The translations under genes and the position numbers were made by a program. The notes under the pieces were generated by a model, which saw only the letters and a list, made by a program, of their open reading frames with translations, had not been told where the DNA came from and ran no database searches. A stretch of DNA of 64,000 nt from JAWKOK01 sp963765875 (GTDB taxonomy: Bacteria; Chloroflexota; Anaerolineae; Caldilineales; Caldilineaceae), in contig CAVXYK010000029.1 of the NCBI GenBank assembly GCA_963765875.1, positions 239,778 to 303,777 of the forward strand, written 5' to 3'. Every line of letters begins with the position of its first letter. The stretch's first letter is position 1. This document shows positions 17,045 to 27,097 of this stretch, piece by piece.

Positions 17045-19483
17045 TCAGTCTGCAATGACGGTTGGCAGAAAGTTTGCGTGCTCCCGATCAAAGACTACGA
17101 CGAAGATTGTCTTGGTACGGACGAAGGCGCGGGATCGGGCCGTTACCGACAGTTGATGGCTGCCCGTTGCGTCCGCAGAAACAGAGACCGTAAATGGAAT
17201 GGGGGCGTCGAGCGTGATCTCCTGCGCGCCCAGCACAATGTCGATGCCTTGGGGCACATCCGTCACCGAGATCGAGACAGTGCCGCTGAACTCGGCGTTG
17301 GCGTCAATCGTCAGCGCCCCATTTGCTTGGCCTTCAGGAGGTATCAAGAGAACCGCCGGATCGGCCATCAAGGCAAAATCGGGCAGGGGTGAAAAACGCC
17401 AGATCGTATAGTCCCTGTCGCCGCCGGTCCTCCATATGTGCCCGTAGGCATCCATGACCAGATCGCTAAACCAGTCAAGCGAATCCGACATAGCGTAGAC
17501 CGTTGTTTCGGTCTCCGAATGCTTGACCAACTCCTTCGCGCCGGTTTCGGCATTGGCACGAGTGAACCAGAGCACGCCATCCGGATCGACCACCCAGCGC
17601 GTGTTGCGCCGTTCGGTGGTGCGCAATAGCGCCAGCTGCTCCGTCGCTAGGTCGCTCATCAACAGCGTCTCCACAGTGAAGTCCGGCCAGATTACGATGA
17701 TCTCATCGCGCACCCGTGGGACAAAGAACATTGTGCCGTCTTGGGCAGGCGCCAACTGATACACTTCGTCGCCGTTGGATAGCGGCGACCATGCCAACTG
17801 ATTCGACCAACTCCCGGACGGCTCGTGATAGCGATAGGCCGCCCATATGTATTCTTGGGTGGCGCCGTCGTAGAAAGATGCACTTACCCACACAAACCCC
17901 TTGGAATCTTCGACCAGATCTTTGTACCCAGGGGCATTGCCATGGTTAGTCCATCGATCGTCGCTGAAATCCGTAGGCGTGCCGTTGTTGTGCAGGCGGT
18001 GAACCTTATCGGTCAGGGTCAGCACAGTTTCCGGATCGACAATCCAGAGGTGATTGTCCGGTGGTTCCCCGTTCCAATCCGGGGGGCCGGGATAGGAAAC
18101 ATCGAGCGTATCGCTCCGTTGGCGTGGCGGCGAAGCCGGATAGAGAGGGTGGGAACCAGAAAGATCTCTCGTCAGAGACCAGACTGAATCATCTTGGCTG
18201 ATCTCCCATGAGACAATTCGATAGGCGCCGTCGTCGATAAGCGGAGTCCATCGATCGTCTTTGAGTGTTGGGGGAGAAGTTGTATCGAAGCGACGGATGC
18301 GAGAAGACCAGGATCCAATGCTTGAAAAGCTGCTATCGCCGACATAGAGGTCGCCGGAATCGCTGGTACGCAGTTCGATACGGTACGAGCCTTGGTTCAA
18401 GTGGCCGTACTGTGCCGGCAATTCGTCTTCTATAGCTTCATCTGCTGCGACCTGGGTAATGAGAGCCGGATCAAAGATGACGACCTGTCCGTCATCCGCC
18501 CAGACAAACGGCTGGAACGGGGCGAAAGTCGCTGCACTCGCGCCGGTAATCAGATTGCTCGCATTGTACAAATCCAGACGCCACGGTCCGGGGCTCCACT
18601 TTGTGATATACCATGGCGATCCGTCAGGAGTGACAAAAAATCGGACATAATCCTGGCCTGTGTCGACAAGGATACTCCATTCAGTACCATTCCATTTCCA
18701 TACTGGACCGTATAATTGAGGGGCGTAGAGATTTCCAGCCGAATCGGCAAGTTGCTCTCCGATTTGATTCTCTCCTTCGCTGTCAGCGGGCGGCAACCGT
18801 GTCGTCCACCCGGATCCGTCGTAGGCGTCAAAGCCGGACCACACCTCGCCGTAGGAGATGCTCCACAGCGATTGGCGATTGATGGTGGTGAGGAGGGCTG
18901 CAAAGTCGGCCGCAACGGCATCCTTGATGCTTGCATAGATGATCCACTCACCATCTGCCGTCAATCGAGAAACCTGGGAGACTTCATCTGTGCCGTGGCC
19001 AACCCATAGGTCACCGCCGCTGCCCAGCGCCAGCGTCTGTCCCTGGGCGATGGGCGGCAGGTCAGAGGCGTAGTGGGTCCATGCGCCTGCGGCGTCGCGC
19101 CGGCTCACACCGGCGTTGCCGGAGAGCCAGAGCGTGTCGGCTTCATCCACGACAACGGAGTAGACAACGGCGTGGGGCAGCCCGTCGATCTGGGTGATCT
19201 GCTCAATCGCGCCGTCCTCGATATTCCAACGGGTAAGGCCGCCGTCCTGCGCCAGCCAGAGATCGTCGCCGATGGGCGCCGCATCGTAGACCCGGCTCGA
19301 CATTGCGGTCCAGCCTGCACGATCCAAGTCACTCACTGGCTGATCTGCCTGGGCCTGCGCCTGGGCCGGCAAGGTAAACCAGCCTACCAGTAACGCCGGA
19401 AGGAGGATGGCCATCAGCAAGATCCGTACAGCTTTTCTCAGGGAGGCGATTCCGATGTCGGCAGAAGGGGAGATGTAAGGCAT
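17045..19483 (-). CDS. Secreted beta-propeller protein (two-component-regulator-propeller-like)
   Basis: 812 residues. The ATG at 19483 is preceded by AAAGGTGAT at good spacing. The signal segment is ILLMAILLPALLVGWFTL with AQA cleavage sites. The body is a run of propeller strands with the pattern of ligand_gated/Reg_prop repeats: DDLWLAQDGGLTRWN, DTLWLSGNAGVSRRD, GDLWVGHG, GFVWVSASF, GVLWFTRAN and HIWRTGGD. The C-terminal about 110 residues form an Ig-like domain (LLIPPEGQANGALTI) ending in ANFLPTVIAD, a version of the FLP/YLP tail shared by exported proteins here. No signalling domain is attached, unlike hybrid sensor kinases with such propellers. It stands alone. Function unknown. Confidence 0.78.
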   Translation of the reverse strand: MPYISPSADIGIASLRKAVRILLMAILLPALLVGWFTLPAQAQAQADQPVSDLDRAGWTAMSSRVYDAAPIGDDLWLAQDGGLTRWNIEDGAIEQITQIDGLPHAVVYSVVVDEADTLWLSGNAGVSRRDAAGAWTHYASDLPPIAQGQTLALGSGGDLWVGHGTDEVSQVSRLTADGEWIIYASIKDAVAADFAALLTTINRQSLWSISYGEVWSGFDAYDGSGWTTRLPPADSEGENQIGEQLADSAGNLYAPQLYGPVWKWNGTEWSILVDTGQDYVRFFVTPDGSPWYITKWSPGPWRLDLYNASNLITGASAATFAPFQPFVWADDGQVVIFDPALITQVAADEAIEDELPAQYGHLNQGSYRIELRTSDSGDLYVGDSSFSSIGSWSSRIRRFDTTSPPTLKDDRWTPLIDDGAYRIVSWEISQDDSVWSLTRDLSGSHPLYPASPPRQRSDTLDVSYPGPPDWNGEPPDNHLWIVDPETVLTLTDKVHRLHNNGTPTDFSDDRWTNHGNAPGYKDLVEDSKGFVWVSASFYDGATQEYIWAAYRYHEPSGSWSNQLAWSPLSNGDEVYQLAPAQDGTMFFVPRVRDEIIVIWPDFTVETLLMSDLATEQLALLRTTERRNTRWVVDPDGVLWFTRANAETGAKELVKHSETETTVYAMSDSLDWFSDLVMDAYGHIWRTGGDRDYTIWRFSPLPDFALMADPAVLLIPPEGQANGALTIDANAEFSGTVSISVTDVPQGIDIVLGAQEITLDAPIPFTVSVSADATGSHQLSVTARSRAFVRTKTIFVVVFDREHANFLPTVIAD

Positions 19484-19846
19484 GGTATATCACCTTTCAC
19501 GCTTGTGCGAGTTGGAATCAGGAATCCGGTATTGGTGTTGCGGCGGGGACCAATACCCTAAATCGACGCCGTGTGGCACGCACGCAATAAATCAATCACC
19601 ATAGCGTAAAAGTCATACGAAACGGGCGAAGTTGGGGATACGCTGCCTGTGCGACGGGCGCTAAGTGACTGTCCGCAATTGACCTCTGGGGGTTGGTGTC
19701 GCTAAGTTGTTTGCTGGACAATGACTGAAGGATCCAAGATTGTAAGGATTAGGCAACCTGGTTCTTGTGCGCGGATGTCCATCAATGATGTGGGTCGAAA
19801 GTAAAAAACGGGGAACTGCTCTTTGGGATCATCCCATGACGGGACG
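19484..19846. other. Intergenic region, nothing recognised
   Basis: 363 nt between two minus-strand genes. No convincing promoter, terminator, repeat or small coding frame was found. Confidence 0.5.
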
Positions 19847-20176
19847 CTACTCATCTAGAGGACCGACACTTGGTGAGCTACCTGTCGCGCGCCGCAGATC
19901 TGAGGTCAGCGAGACAAATGTGCCGCGCCATTTGGTGGCCTTGCGCGTGGTATTCATCACAGGATCAACGACATTGTCGCTAACAAAGGTTGCCGTGCCC
20001 CGCAACGTGCCAATGGTCTCCTGGGTATCCTCCAGGATCGGCTTGACCTCAGTATTCAGCAGTTTGACCATTCGCCACACCTGCCAAATTAGGACGCCGA
20101 GCAGGATATTGACGACCAGAGCCTGCATCGCCAATACGATGATGGCCAGATCACGGGCAGTAGCGCTGGCTGTCAT
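19847..20176 (-). CDS. Small single-pass membrane protein (DUF948-like)
   Basis: About 109 residues from ATG 20176, which has AAGGAGA upstream (an in-frame TTG at 20200 has none). One N-terminal membrane helix (LAIIVLAMQALVVNILLGVL) is followed by a hydrophilic, probably helical stretch (TEVKPILEDTQETIGTLRG, FVSDNVVDPVM). This layout resembles DUF948-type proteins, which have a single helix followed by amphipathic heptads. It is the last gene of a run mnmA - 20222 gene - this gene. Family assignment is tentative. Confidence 0.6.
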   Translation of the reverse strand: MTASATARDLAIIVLAMQALVVNILLGVLIWQVWRMVKLLNTEVKPILEDTQETIGTLRGTATFVSDNVVDPVMNTTRKATKWRGTFVSLTSDLRRATGSSPSVGPLDE

Positions 20177-20221
20177 TGATGACTCTCCTTGTTCGTTCAA
20201 CTCGTAAATCTAATGCAATTA

Positions 20222-20503
20222 TCAATCTGCGACCGTGTCAGCCCCATGTTTGAGCAGATAGACAATCAACAGACCCAACCATGCACCGAGCGATGCGACA
20301 ACGATATGTAGCTCACCAATTTGCGGCAGTGGAATCTGTAAAATCTCCGCCAGCCAATGGCCGACCACAAAGCCCATTAGAGCCGCAAAAAGATAGAGCA
20401 ACAAGTCACGAAGGCCGTGTCCGCCCCAGAGGTGGAACAGCCCGGCATAACTAACGCTCAGCAGTAGACCCAATAGCAACGCCGGGGGGAAAATGGTGTT
20501 CAT
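20222..20503 (-). CDS. Small polytopic membrane protein, unknown function
   Basis: 93 residues starting at ATG 20503, which overlaps the mnmA stop codon (ATGA), implying translational coupling. Three hydrophobic segments (ALLLGLLLSVSYAGLFHL, LLLYLFAALMGFVVGHWLAE, IVVASLGAWLGLLIVYLL). No recognised family. Confidence 0.68.
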   Translation of the reverse strand: MNTIFPPALLLGLLLSVSYAGLFHLWGGHGLRDLLLYLFAALMGFVVGHWLAEILQIPLPQIGELHIVVASLGAWLGLLIVYLLKHGADTVAD

Positions 20504-21603
20504 TTGGCAATAATGCCTCCGCCGAGACAACGGTCACCATCATAGAATACCACACCTTGTCCCGGCGTCACATCGCGCTGCGCTTCAGCCAATTGCACGT
20601 CGACGCGACCGTTATCGCCCGGATAAAGCAGGCAATCGACGGCCTGAGCCCGATAGCGAATCTTACATTGAGCGTGGGTTCCCACCGCCACCGGACGAAC
20701 CGTCCAGTTTACCTTTTGGGCGACCAGGCTATCGATCCCCAACTCATCCTGCGTGCCTACGATCAGCGTATTTCGTTCGTGATCCAGTTCCAACACGAAC
20801 AGGGGATCACGCGTCCCGCTGATGCCAAGGCCCTTGCGTTGACCGATGGTATAGCCGGGCAATCCCCGATGTCGCCCCAGAAGATCGCCGGTGCGGTTGA
20901 CAATGGGGCCTGGCTGCATGGCCTCTGCCGCCCAATCTTGCAGAAAGCGGCGGTAGTCATCATCGGCCACGAAACATAGGTCCATGGAATCATGTTTGCT
21001 GGCGATGGGCAGGCCCCGGCTGCGGGCAATCTCGCGTATCTCGGGCTTGGTGTAGCCACCGATGGGGAAAAGCACATCGCCAAGCTCATCCTGCCCCATC
21101 ACACTGAGGACATAGCTCTGATCTTTGCGGTCATCGACCGCTTTGAGCAGATGTACAACGCCATCTGCATCCCGTTCCAAACGCGCATAGTGGCCGGTTG
21201 CCAGGTAGTCAGCTCCGAGGCTGCGAGCATAGTTCAGGAGATAGTCGAAGCGTATATGGCGGTTGCAGGCTAGACAGGGATTAGGCGTCTGGCCGCTGCT
21301 GTAGCCATCGATGAAGAAGTCGACCACTTTCTCTTTGAACACATCCTCGACATTGATCAGATAGAAAGGAATGCCCAGTTCATCAGCCACCCGTCGTGCG
21401 TCGTTGACACTTTCCAGGCTACAACACTTGTTGGTCGAGCCTTCGCCTGTTCCAACTTCGGCCCAGAGGCGCATCATTACGCCGATACAATTGTACCCCT
21501 GCTCAACCAGCAATGCAGCGGCCACCGAACTGTCCACCCCACCGCTCATGGCGATGACCACCGTGGTCTCGCCCGGCGGCTTTGTCCCATTCTGAATCTT
21601 CAT
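20500..21603 (-). CDS. mnmA: tRNA-specific 2-thiouridylase MnmA
   Basis: 367 residues, the usual length. It thiolates U34 of Lys, Glu and Gln tRNAs using ATP and a persulfide sulfur relay. The PP-loop SGGVDSS lies at residues 20-26. The two catalytic cysteines are C110 in TPNPCLACN and C210 in DLCFVADDD. LATGHYARL and GYTIGQRKGLG are further family signatures. The downstream small membrane-protein gene overlaps by 4 nt. No sulfur-relay gene is adjacent. Confidence 0.97.
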   Translation of the reverse strand: MKIQNGTKPPGETTVVIAMSGGVDSSVAAALLVEQGYNCIGVMMRLWAEVGTGEGSTNKCCSLESVNDARRVADELGIPFYLINVEDVFKEKVVDFFIDGYSSGQTPNPCLACNRHIRFDYLLNYARSLGADYLATGHYARLERDADGVVHLLKAVDDRKDQSYVLSVMGQDELGDVLFPIGGYTKPEIREIARSRGLPIASKHDSMDLCFVADDDYRRFLQDWAAEAMQPGPIVNRTGDLLGRHRGLPGYTIGQRKGLGISGTRDPLFVLELDHERNTLIVGTQDELGIDSLVAQKVNWTVRPVAVGTHAQCKIRYRAQAVDCLLYPGDNGRVDVQLAEAQRDVTPGQGVVFYDGDRCLGGGIIAK

Positions 21604-21707
21604 GCCATCGCACCATCACGTTCCAACATTGGGACCCCAACATGTCAGTGCGCACGTTCGGGCCTCTCTCAAAATTCGAACCCGTATTGTACATCAACAT
21701 TGAATGA

Positions 21708-22955
21708 CTACTGAATATCGATCGCCCAGTCGAAAACCTGGCTTCTTCCGCTCTCCGTCACTGCGATGACACGCAGAATATGCCTTCCCTTGCTGATTCG
21801 TCCGCCATCGGGCCAGCGACCATCGTTCTTGGCAAAGTCCCACGCCGGACAGGGTGCATCGCCACCGAAAGCACAGTAGGCGGCGGCGTCTTCACGCTTG
21901 GCATAGGCCTGTTTCCCATCCGGCCCAATCACACCCATCACCACATAGTCGATGCCGTCGCCGTCATCCTTGCCGCCGGCGAGATCGGCAACCGAAACTT
22001 GAAACACGAGATTGCCAGACACTGTTCGTGCAGTGCTGCCCTTTTCGGTTTCTGCAAGCTCTGCTCGGACATCAGTTTCTTCGCCCTGAGCAGCATATCC
22101 AGGTGTGCGCACCTCGAAGTCTTGTTGCCACTCTCCGTAGTCGATGGACGAATCCTCGGGAACCACTGTGAAGAAGGCTGTGTATCCCCGCTCCTCGATA
22201 GATCGGTTCGTGCCCGGCCAGGTCGCTCCATTGCCCAGGCGTACCAGGGCACAATCGGGTTCACCACCGCCGAACAGACAATATCCGGCATCATTTTCGA
22301 TCTTGGTGTAGACAGTTTCGCCTTCGTCATCAACAACTTCGATTTCGACGCGTTCGATGCCGGAGCCGTCTGCCGAGCCCTCGTCAACTGTTCTCACAAT
22401 CATTTGAAGCGAAATCGCACGGCGAAAGACCGGCGCACCTGAATCGCCATCGAAGGTGACGAGGTCCGGCTCGGTACCGATAATCCCTTCCATGCCGTCA
22501 CCCGAGCCGCCGCCGGGCAGAATGATCAGCGCGGGCGGTGTCGGCGCAGCTTCATCTGGTCCAAGTTCAAATGGGATGACAACCAGTGCCGGCGCAGTTG
22601 GCGTGGCTACTGCTGCCGGCGGTTCGATTGGTTCGACCCCTTGAGGCGGATTGCCCCCTGCGGGCTCTGTAGGTGTGGGCGTTGGCTCCACAGCCTCACT
22701 GTTCGTTGACGCTTCTGCCGTAGCGGCCTCAACTGCCAACCCAGTGACCGTCGCTTCGACCGCCTGAGCAATGGCTGCCGCCGCCTCGCTTGTAGCACGC
22801 TCAGCGGTCTGAGTCGCTGCAATGCCGGTGGCGATGGCGCTTTGCACCTCATCCTCATCAGTTGAGTCCGCATTGCGTCTGCCGCCACATGCGGCAAGCA
22901 TCAATAACATCAGCAGCACGATGACTATCGTCGGTGTTCGGTGTCGGTGTACCAT
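21708..22955 (-). CDS. Lipoprotein with two Cys-paired repeat domains
   Basis: 415 residues. A signal peptide ends in the lipobox LAAC (LLMLLMLAACGG), so it is probably a membrane-anchored lipoprotein. The start is supported by AAGGAG 6 nt upstream. A Glu/Ala-rich segment and a Pro/Thr linker (PTPTPTEPAGG) lead into two copies of an unrecognised domain of about 110-120 residues. Each copy has a DGxGI(D/E) calcium-like loop, a YCxFGG..P.C motif and a W.PG/WPDG motif. The same domain occurs twice in the gene just upstream (22970), 15 nt away, so the pair is surely co-expressed and probably functions together outside the membrane. Function unknown. Confidence 0.75.
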   Translation of the reverse strand: MVHRHRTPTIVIVLLMLLMLAACGGRRNADSTDEDEVQSAIATGIAATQTAERATSEAAAAIAQAVEATVTGLAVEAATAEASTNSEAVEPTPTPTEPAGGNPPQGVEPIEPPAAVATPTAPALVVIPFELGPDEAAPTPPALIILPGGGSGDGMEGIIGTEPDLVTFDGDSGAPVFRRAISLQMIVRTVDEGSADGSGIERVEIEVVDDEGETVYTKIENDAGYCLFGGGEPDCALVRLGNGATWPGTNRSIEERGYTAFFTVVPEDSSIDYGEWQQDFEVRTPGYAAQGEETDVRAELAETEKGSTARTVSGNLVFQVSVADLAGGKDDGDGIDYVVMGVIGPDGKQAYAKREDAAAYCAFGGDAPCPAWDFAKNDGRWPDGGRISKGRHILRVIAVTESGRSQVFDWAIDIQ

Positions 22956-22969
22956 CGTAATCTCCTTGC

Positions 22970-25105
22970 CTAGCGAATCTCCACCGTCAACTCGACGGTC
23001 TTCTGACGACCATCTTCAGCATTGACCCTGGCCACAAGCCGGTGAAATCCCGGCTGCAATGACTCCCCACTGGGCCACTTTCTGCCGGATGCATTGAAAT
23101 CCCAGATTTCGCAGTCCGGCTCGCCGCCGCTGAAGGCACAGTAGGCGACACTGTTTTCGGTACGCTGGTAGACAGTGCGTCCGTCCGGCCCAACAATGCT
23201 CATGTCGATGTTCTCGATGCCGTCGCCATCGCGGCTGCCACGACTGGGATCGTATGCTTCCACCTGGAAGACGGCACGGCCCGAAATCAACGTGGCTGTA
23301 GTGCCCGGGCCGGTCTGTGCGACACGGGCCACGATGTCAGCCGGTCCCGCACCTGGTCCGCCGTCCGGCAGGTCAGAATTGCTGATGACAAACGGCACAC
23401 GCCAGTTGGCGGAAGGGCTGTTCTCGCCGTCACGCACGACGCTGAAGTTGACTTCATAGTTGCCGTTTTCGATTGGCGTGTCGGTGTCGGGCCAGCGCGC
23501 GTCTCGCCCGATGCGGACAACGTCACAATTTGGCTCGCCTCCGCCAAATGAACAGTAGCCGGGTGTGCGCTCTGTGCGGCTATAGACCTGGCGCTCATTG
23601 CCGTTGTTCGGCTGAAAGCGAACACTGATCTCCACCCGATCCACGCCGTCGCCGTCAGAGGAACGCCCTCGTTCCTTCACGAGCAAGCGGAAGTAGATGC
23701 GGTCACGGAAGGTCGGTTGGCTCGAGCCCACACTGAACGTTCCTGCGCCCGCCACAACATCCCCCTCAAACGGCCCCGGATCACCGCCGCCGGGCAGGAT
23801 CACAAATGCGGGCGGCGTGGGCGTAGGCGACGCCGCCACCGTTGGTGTAGCCGTTGGTGTGGGTGTAGGCGTCGGAATCGGCGTGGGCGGAATGATACCC
23901 AGCGGCAGTTCCGAGATCTCAAACGTACAGTCCACATATTGTGGGGCGGAACTCACCCATCCTCTTTGCCCGTTCGATGCGACTTCGACTTCGATCCAGG
24001 CGCCGGCTGCATTGCGTGACAGCGGAATCAACTCCGCATTACGCGGGATGCCGCCAATGGGCGGATCGTAGACCACGCCCGGTCCGCTGCGTAGGTTGAG
24101 TCTGTTCACCTGTACGGAACAGACTTCCGGTTCTGGTGTCGGCGTGCGCGTCGGTGTTCGCGTGGCGGTTGGACGACGGGTTGGTCGCACCGTGGGACGC
24201 TTCGTCGGGACACGCGTAGCTGTTGCAGTCGGCTCGACGGTCGATGTGACAAAGGAGTCAGCGCCATACGCATGCTCAACCGCCAGCGTCAGGAGATATT
24301 CTCCGACATCGCTGCGTGTCGCACCGCCGGCGACGATCACGAATGTCCCGTTCTGGTCTAATTCAAACGCCTCAATCAGTGCATTGGATCTGCGCCCGCC
24401 GTCGTCATCCTCTATCAGCGGTTGGCGATCGGATGGGCCGTAGAGTTCGAGGTAGGTGTCAAATTCATCGCTCTCCAAATCGATATCGACGATGTCTCCT
24501 TTGCACCCACGAAACGCCCATTCGTCACCAAAGCGTGTGCGGATGGTGCCGCTTACCACCTCGTTGGGCAGCAGCCAGCCATCTGCCGATTTGGCAGCGT
24601 CGCCCGTTGCAGAATCGTCGGTTGCGGAATCGTTGTAGGAGAGCGCGAGCGTGTATTCTCCTGCATCGGAGCGTCTTTCCCCGGCAGCGATCACTGTATA
24701 CTCACCGCTCTCTTCTAATTCGATCTCCTGGAGCATTGCGGTATCGCCGTCCGCCTCGGACTCGGCCAAGCTACGCCGGCCGGTCGGCGGGAACAGCTCC
24801 AGGTAGGCGCTGAATTCGTCGCTCTGCATGGTGAGCGTCACGACGTCCCCTGCGCAGGCCGAGAAGATCCACTCTTCGCCAAAACGGTCGACGACTTCAC
24901 CGCGAACCGGCTCGCCGCCGGACAGGACGTTCGAATCTTCAGCCGCTACCGATTGAGCTGCCACTGACCGGGCTAGCACTAGAGTAAGCAACAGGGTGAA
25001 CACAACTGAGCAGACCAAAATCGCTGCCAGAGAAAATCTCAAGAAGCGGTTCCGAGAAAAATGTGGAGAAAACTCCGGGATGTGCCGTGGTTGCGTAAAA
25101 TTCAT
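22970..25105 (-). CDS. Secreted protein with PPC-like, SH3-like and Cys-paired repeat domains
   Basis: 711 residues. The start is fixed by GAGGAGG 5 nt before the ATG. A signal segment (LAAILVCSVVFTLLLTLVL) precedes two PPC-like beta-sandwich repeats (GEVVDRFGEEWIFSACAGD and SGTIRTRFGDEWAFRGCKGD). A TPT/RPT-rich wall-spanning linker follows, then a bacterial SH3-like domain (NRLNLRSGPGVVYDPP, NGQRGWVSS) that probably binds cell-wall material. A second PTPTP linker leads to two copies of the YC.FGGGEP.C / WP domain shared with the lipoprotein at 21708. It lies downstream of the TPR and CHAT genes on the same strand. Likely an envelope-anchored effector or sensor; function unknown. Confidence 0.8.
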   Translation of the reverse strand: MNFTQPRHIPEFSPHFSRNRFLRFSLAAILVCSVVFTLLLTLVLARSVAAQSVAAEDSNVLSGGEPVRGEVVDRFGEEWIFSACAGDVVTLTMQSDEFSAYLELFPPTGRRSLAESEADGDTAMLQEIELEESGEYTVIAAGERRSDAGEYTLALSYNDSATDDSATGDAAKSADGWLLPNEVVSGTIRTRFGDEWAFRGCKGDIVDIDLESDEFDTYLELYGPSDRQPLIEDDDGGRRSNALIEAFELDQNGTFVIVAGGATRSDVGEYLLTLAVEHAYGADSFVTSTVEPTATATRVPTKRPTVRPTRRPTATRTPTRTPTPEPEVCSVQVNRLNLRSGPGVVYDPPIGGIPRNAELIPLSRNAAGAWIEVEVASNGQRGWVSSAPQYVDCTFEISELPLGIIPPTPIPTPTPTPTATPTVAASPTPTPPAFVILPGGGDPGPFEGDVVAGAGTFSVGSSQPTFRDRIYFRLLVKERGRSSDGDGVDRVEISVRFQPNNGNERQVYSRTERTPGYCSFGGGEPNCDVVRIGRDARWPDTDTPIENGNYEVNFSVVRDGENSPSANWRVPFVISNSDLPDGGPGAGPADIVARVAQTGPGTTATLISGRAVFQVEAYDPSRGSRDGDGIENIDMSIVGPDGRTVYQRTENSVAYCAFSGGEPDCEIWDFNASGRKWPSGESLQPGFHRLVARVNAEDGRQKTVELTVEIR

Positions 25106-25130
25106 GATTATCCTCCTCGTACCATCCTAC

Positions 25131-25153
25131 AGCCGGCTTCAGCCGTTGCTGCG
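25131..25153. repeat. Partial copy of the cloverleaf intergenic repeat
   Basis: 23 nt identical to 30347-30369, the right flank of the structured repeat there. It lies between the TPR gene stop and the next gene start. Confidence 0.7.
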
Positions 25154-25173
25154 GACCCCACGTCAATGAGCCA

Positions 25174-26864
25174 CTATTCCAGCAGCTGCAACTGCTCGTC
25201 CAAAGTTGCCTGGGCCTGCTCGCGATAGGGTTCGCAGCCGCATGCCAGGATGAACTTCTGAAAGAGCTGATCCGCGACAATCTTGTCGCCCTCGGCGGCG
25301 ATGCATGCCTCAAAGTGTGCACCTGCTTGCTCCAAGGCTTCAACTGCTGCTGCGCGCTCGGTGGCAGCGACTTCGGTATCGCCTGCATTTTCAGCATTTA
25401 CCGCTGCGCTCACGTTCAAGTGGCCTTCCAGAAGATGGGCGGCCCCGTTGCCGAGATGGGTCCATGCAACATAGCGTGGCTGCTCGGCTTTCTCAAACGG
25501 TTCGACAACGGCGTCAAAGTCCTCCTGTGCAGCGGAGACAGATTGTTGCGCCGTGGCCATGTCGCCGGCAAAGATGGCTGCTTGCCCGCGCAGATTGCGG
25601 CCGATTGCCCGCGTCATCTGCGCCATCTGTTTGAGCGGCGACGTCAGCGTCTCCGGTGCTTGCAAAACGGCCTGACCCAGATAGGCCAGCCCGGTTTCGA
25701 TATCAGTGATAGCGTCCTCCAATGTCGGTGAACTGTGCTCATAGCCCGAGGCCGGAATGCAGTCAGCGATTTCGGGCGGCAGTTCTCGATCACGAACGAA
25801 GAAGAGCTGAGCCTTGTCGATGTAGACTGCACCCAACGTTATCAAGGCATTGACGTAGTCCGGGTTGAGTGCCAGCGCATCCTCCAGCGCAGTGATTGCC
25901 ACATCGTGGCGTCGGGCCAACAAGGCGCTACGCCCCATGAAGTAGTAGAGAACGGCCTTGCCGTCCTCGTCTTTCCACTCGGTCAGTTCGACTTCTGCGC
26001 GCTGGAAGGTGGCCAATGCCTGTTCGTGATTGTTGGCCAATCCTTGGGTCAGCCCGAGGGTCAGATAGAAGATGGCGCTGGTGCGGTCCGCCAACGGCTC
26101 TGTCGCTATGGATTTGGCGGTAGCCGGATCGATGGCGTAGAGACTGAACCCGGCCGGCACAGGGCGACCCAGTCGATGGTTGCCCACAACGGCATCGGGT
26201 TCGCGGCTAATCGTCGGCGACCGATAATAAAACTCCAGCACTAGGCCTTCCGGATCTTCCTGGTCAGTCAGGTTGCCGTAGATGACCATGTCGGCATCAA
26301 TGCGCCTGGCCAGTCTATCTGCCGCTTCGCTTCGCTCCTCCGGTGTACGGCCCTCGATTACCCCAAAGCGCACGTTCTTCTTCTCGTGGGTCTGTTTGTC
26401 ATGCCAGATGGACACATTGCCGTCAAAGACATCCTCGCCCTCGATCTGAGCATACTCTTCTCTCAGCTGATCGAAGACCAATTCGCTCAGGATTTCACCG
26501 AAGTCAGATCGGCCAATGCTTCCATCGGGTTTCACAAGCCCAAAATTGGCGATGGCGATACTATTGGTGCCGCTCATCTTCGACGGATTCCAAAGCGGCT
26601 CAACGCTCGGATAGAAGAAGTAGCCGACCAGGACGAGCACAGCCAGCATGATCACCAGCAGGTAGGGCGTGATGTTATGACCGCCCACATTGATCTGGAA
26701 GATGTTCTTGCCGACGGCGATGTTCTCGGCGTCATCCCCGATGTTGGCAATGATGACATCTCGCCAGCGCCCGCCGCGCAGATTCGCCCACTGACGCCGT
26801 AGCCAGGACTGACCATCGTCTTTGCTGGGGTTGTCGGTGGCTGGGGAGCCTGTTGATCGGTCAT
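25174..26864 (-). CDS. Membrane-anchored TPR protein with VAVGKNI-type N-terminal motif (N-terminal frameshift)
   Basis: About 563 residues. An N-terminal segment RDVIIANIGDDAENIAVGKN resembles one in the next gene upstream (27098). One membrane helix follows (PYLLVIMLAVLVLVGYFF). An extracytoplasmic domain (IAIANFGLVKPDG, ADRLARRIDADMVIYGNL) is of the kind seen in caspase-associated CHASE2/TPR-like sensors. TPR repeats follow from about residue 275 to the end (FYLTLGLTQGLANNHEQAL, MGRSALLARRHDVAITAL, PDYVNALITLGAVYIDKA). The uninterrupted frame extends to 26943 but reads as nonsense there. The natural N-terminus MTDQQAPQPPTTP from ATG 26864 is one frame away and would be restored by one extra C in the run at 26827-26830. 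Probably the membrane component of a CHAT-protease locus. Confidence 0.72.
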
Positions 26865-27097
26865 AGTGTCTGATTCGGAAAGCGCCATCGCATCGACTGC
26901 ATGGCGAAAAGAAAGCGACCGATGGCGCTATTCGTTTTGACATCCGGCTGCAGCGTTACTGCAAGCGCACAATTCAACAGAATCTACTGCTGGGTAAAGG
27001 TAGAGTCTCCATTGCGTGCGAAGTGTGAAACCTCACCTGTGCCTAGCCGGATTCGTCTTCGCTTCGCAATCATCGGAATGACAACCGTGTTAAATCG

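Noticed and set aside
24096..24250. Repetitive TPT/RPT DNA that could suggest a CRISPR or tandem array
   Set aside because: It encodes the Pro/Thr linkers of the secreted protein at 22970 in frame; no spacer-repeat structure.
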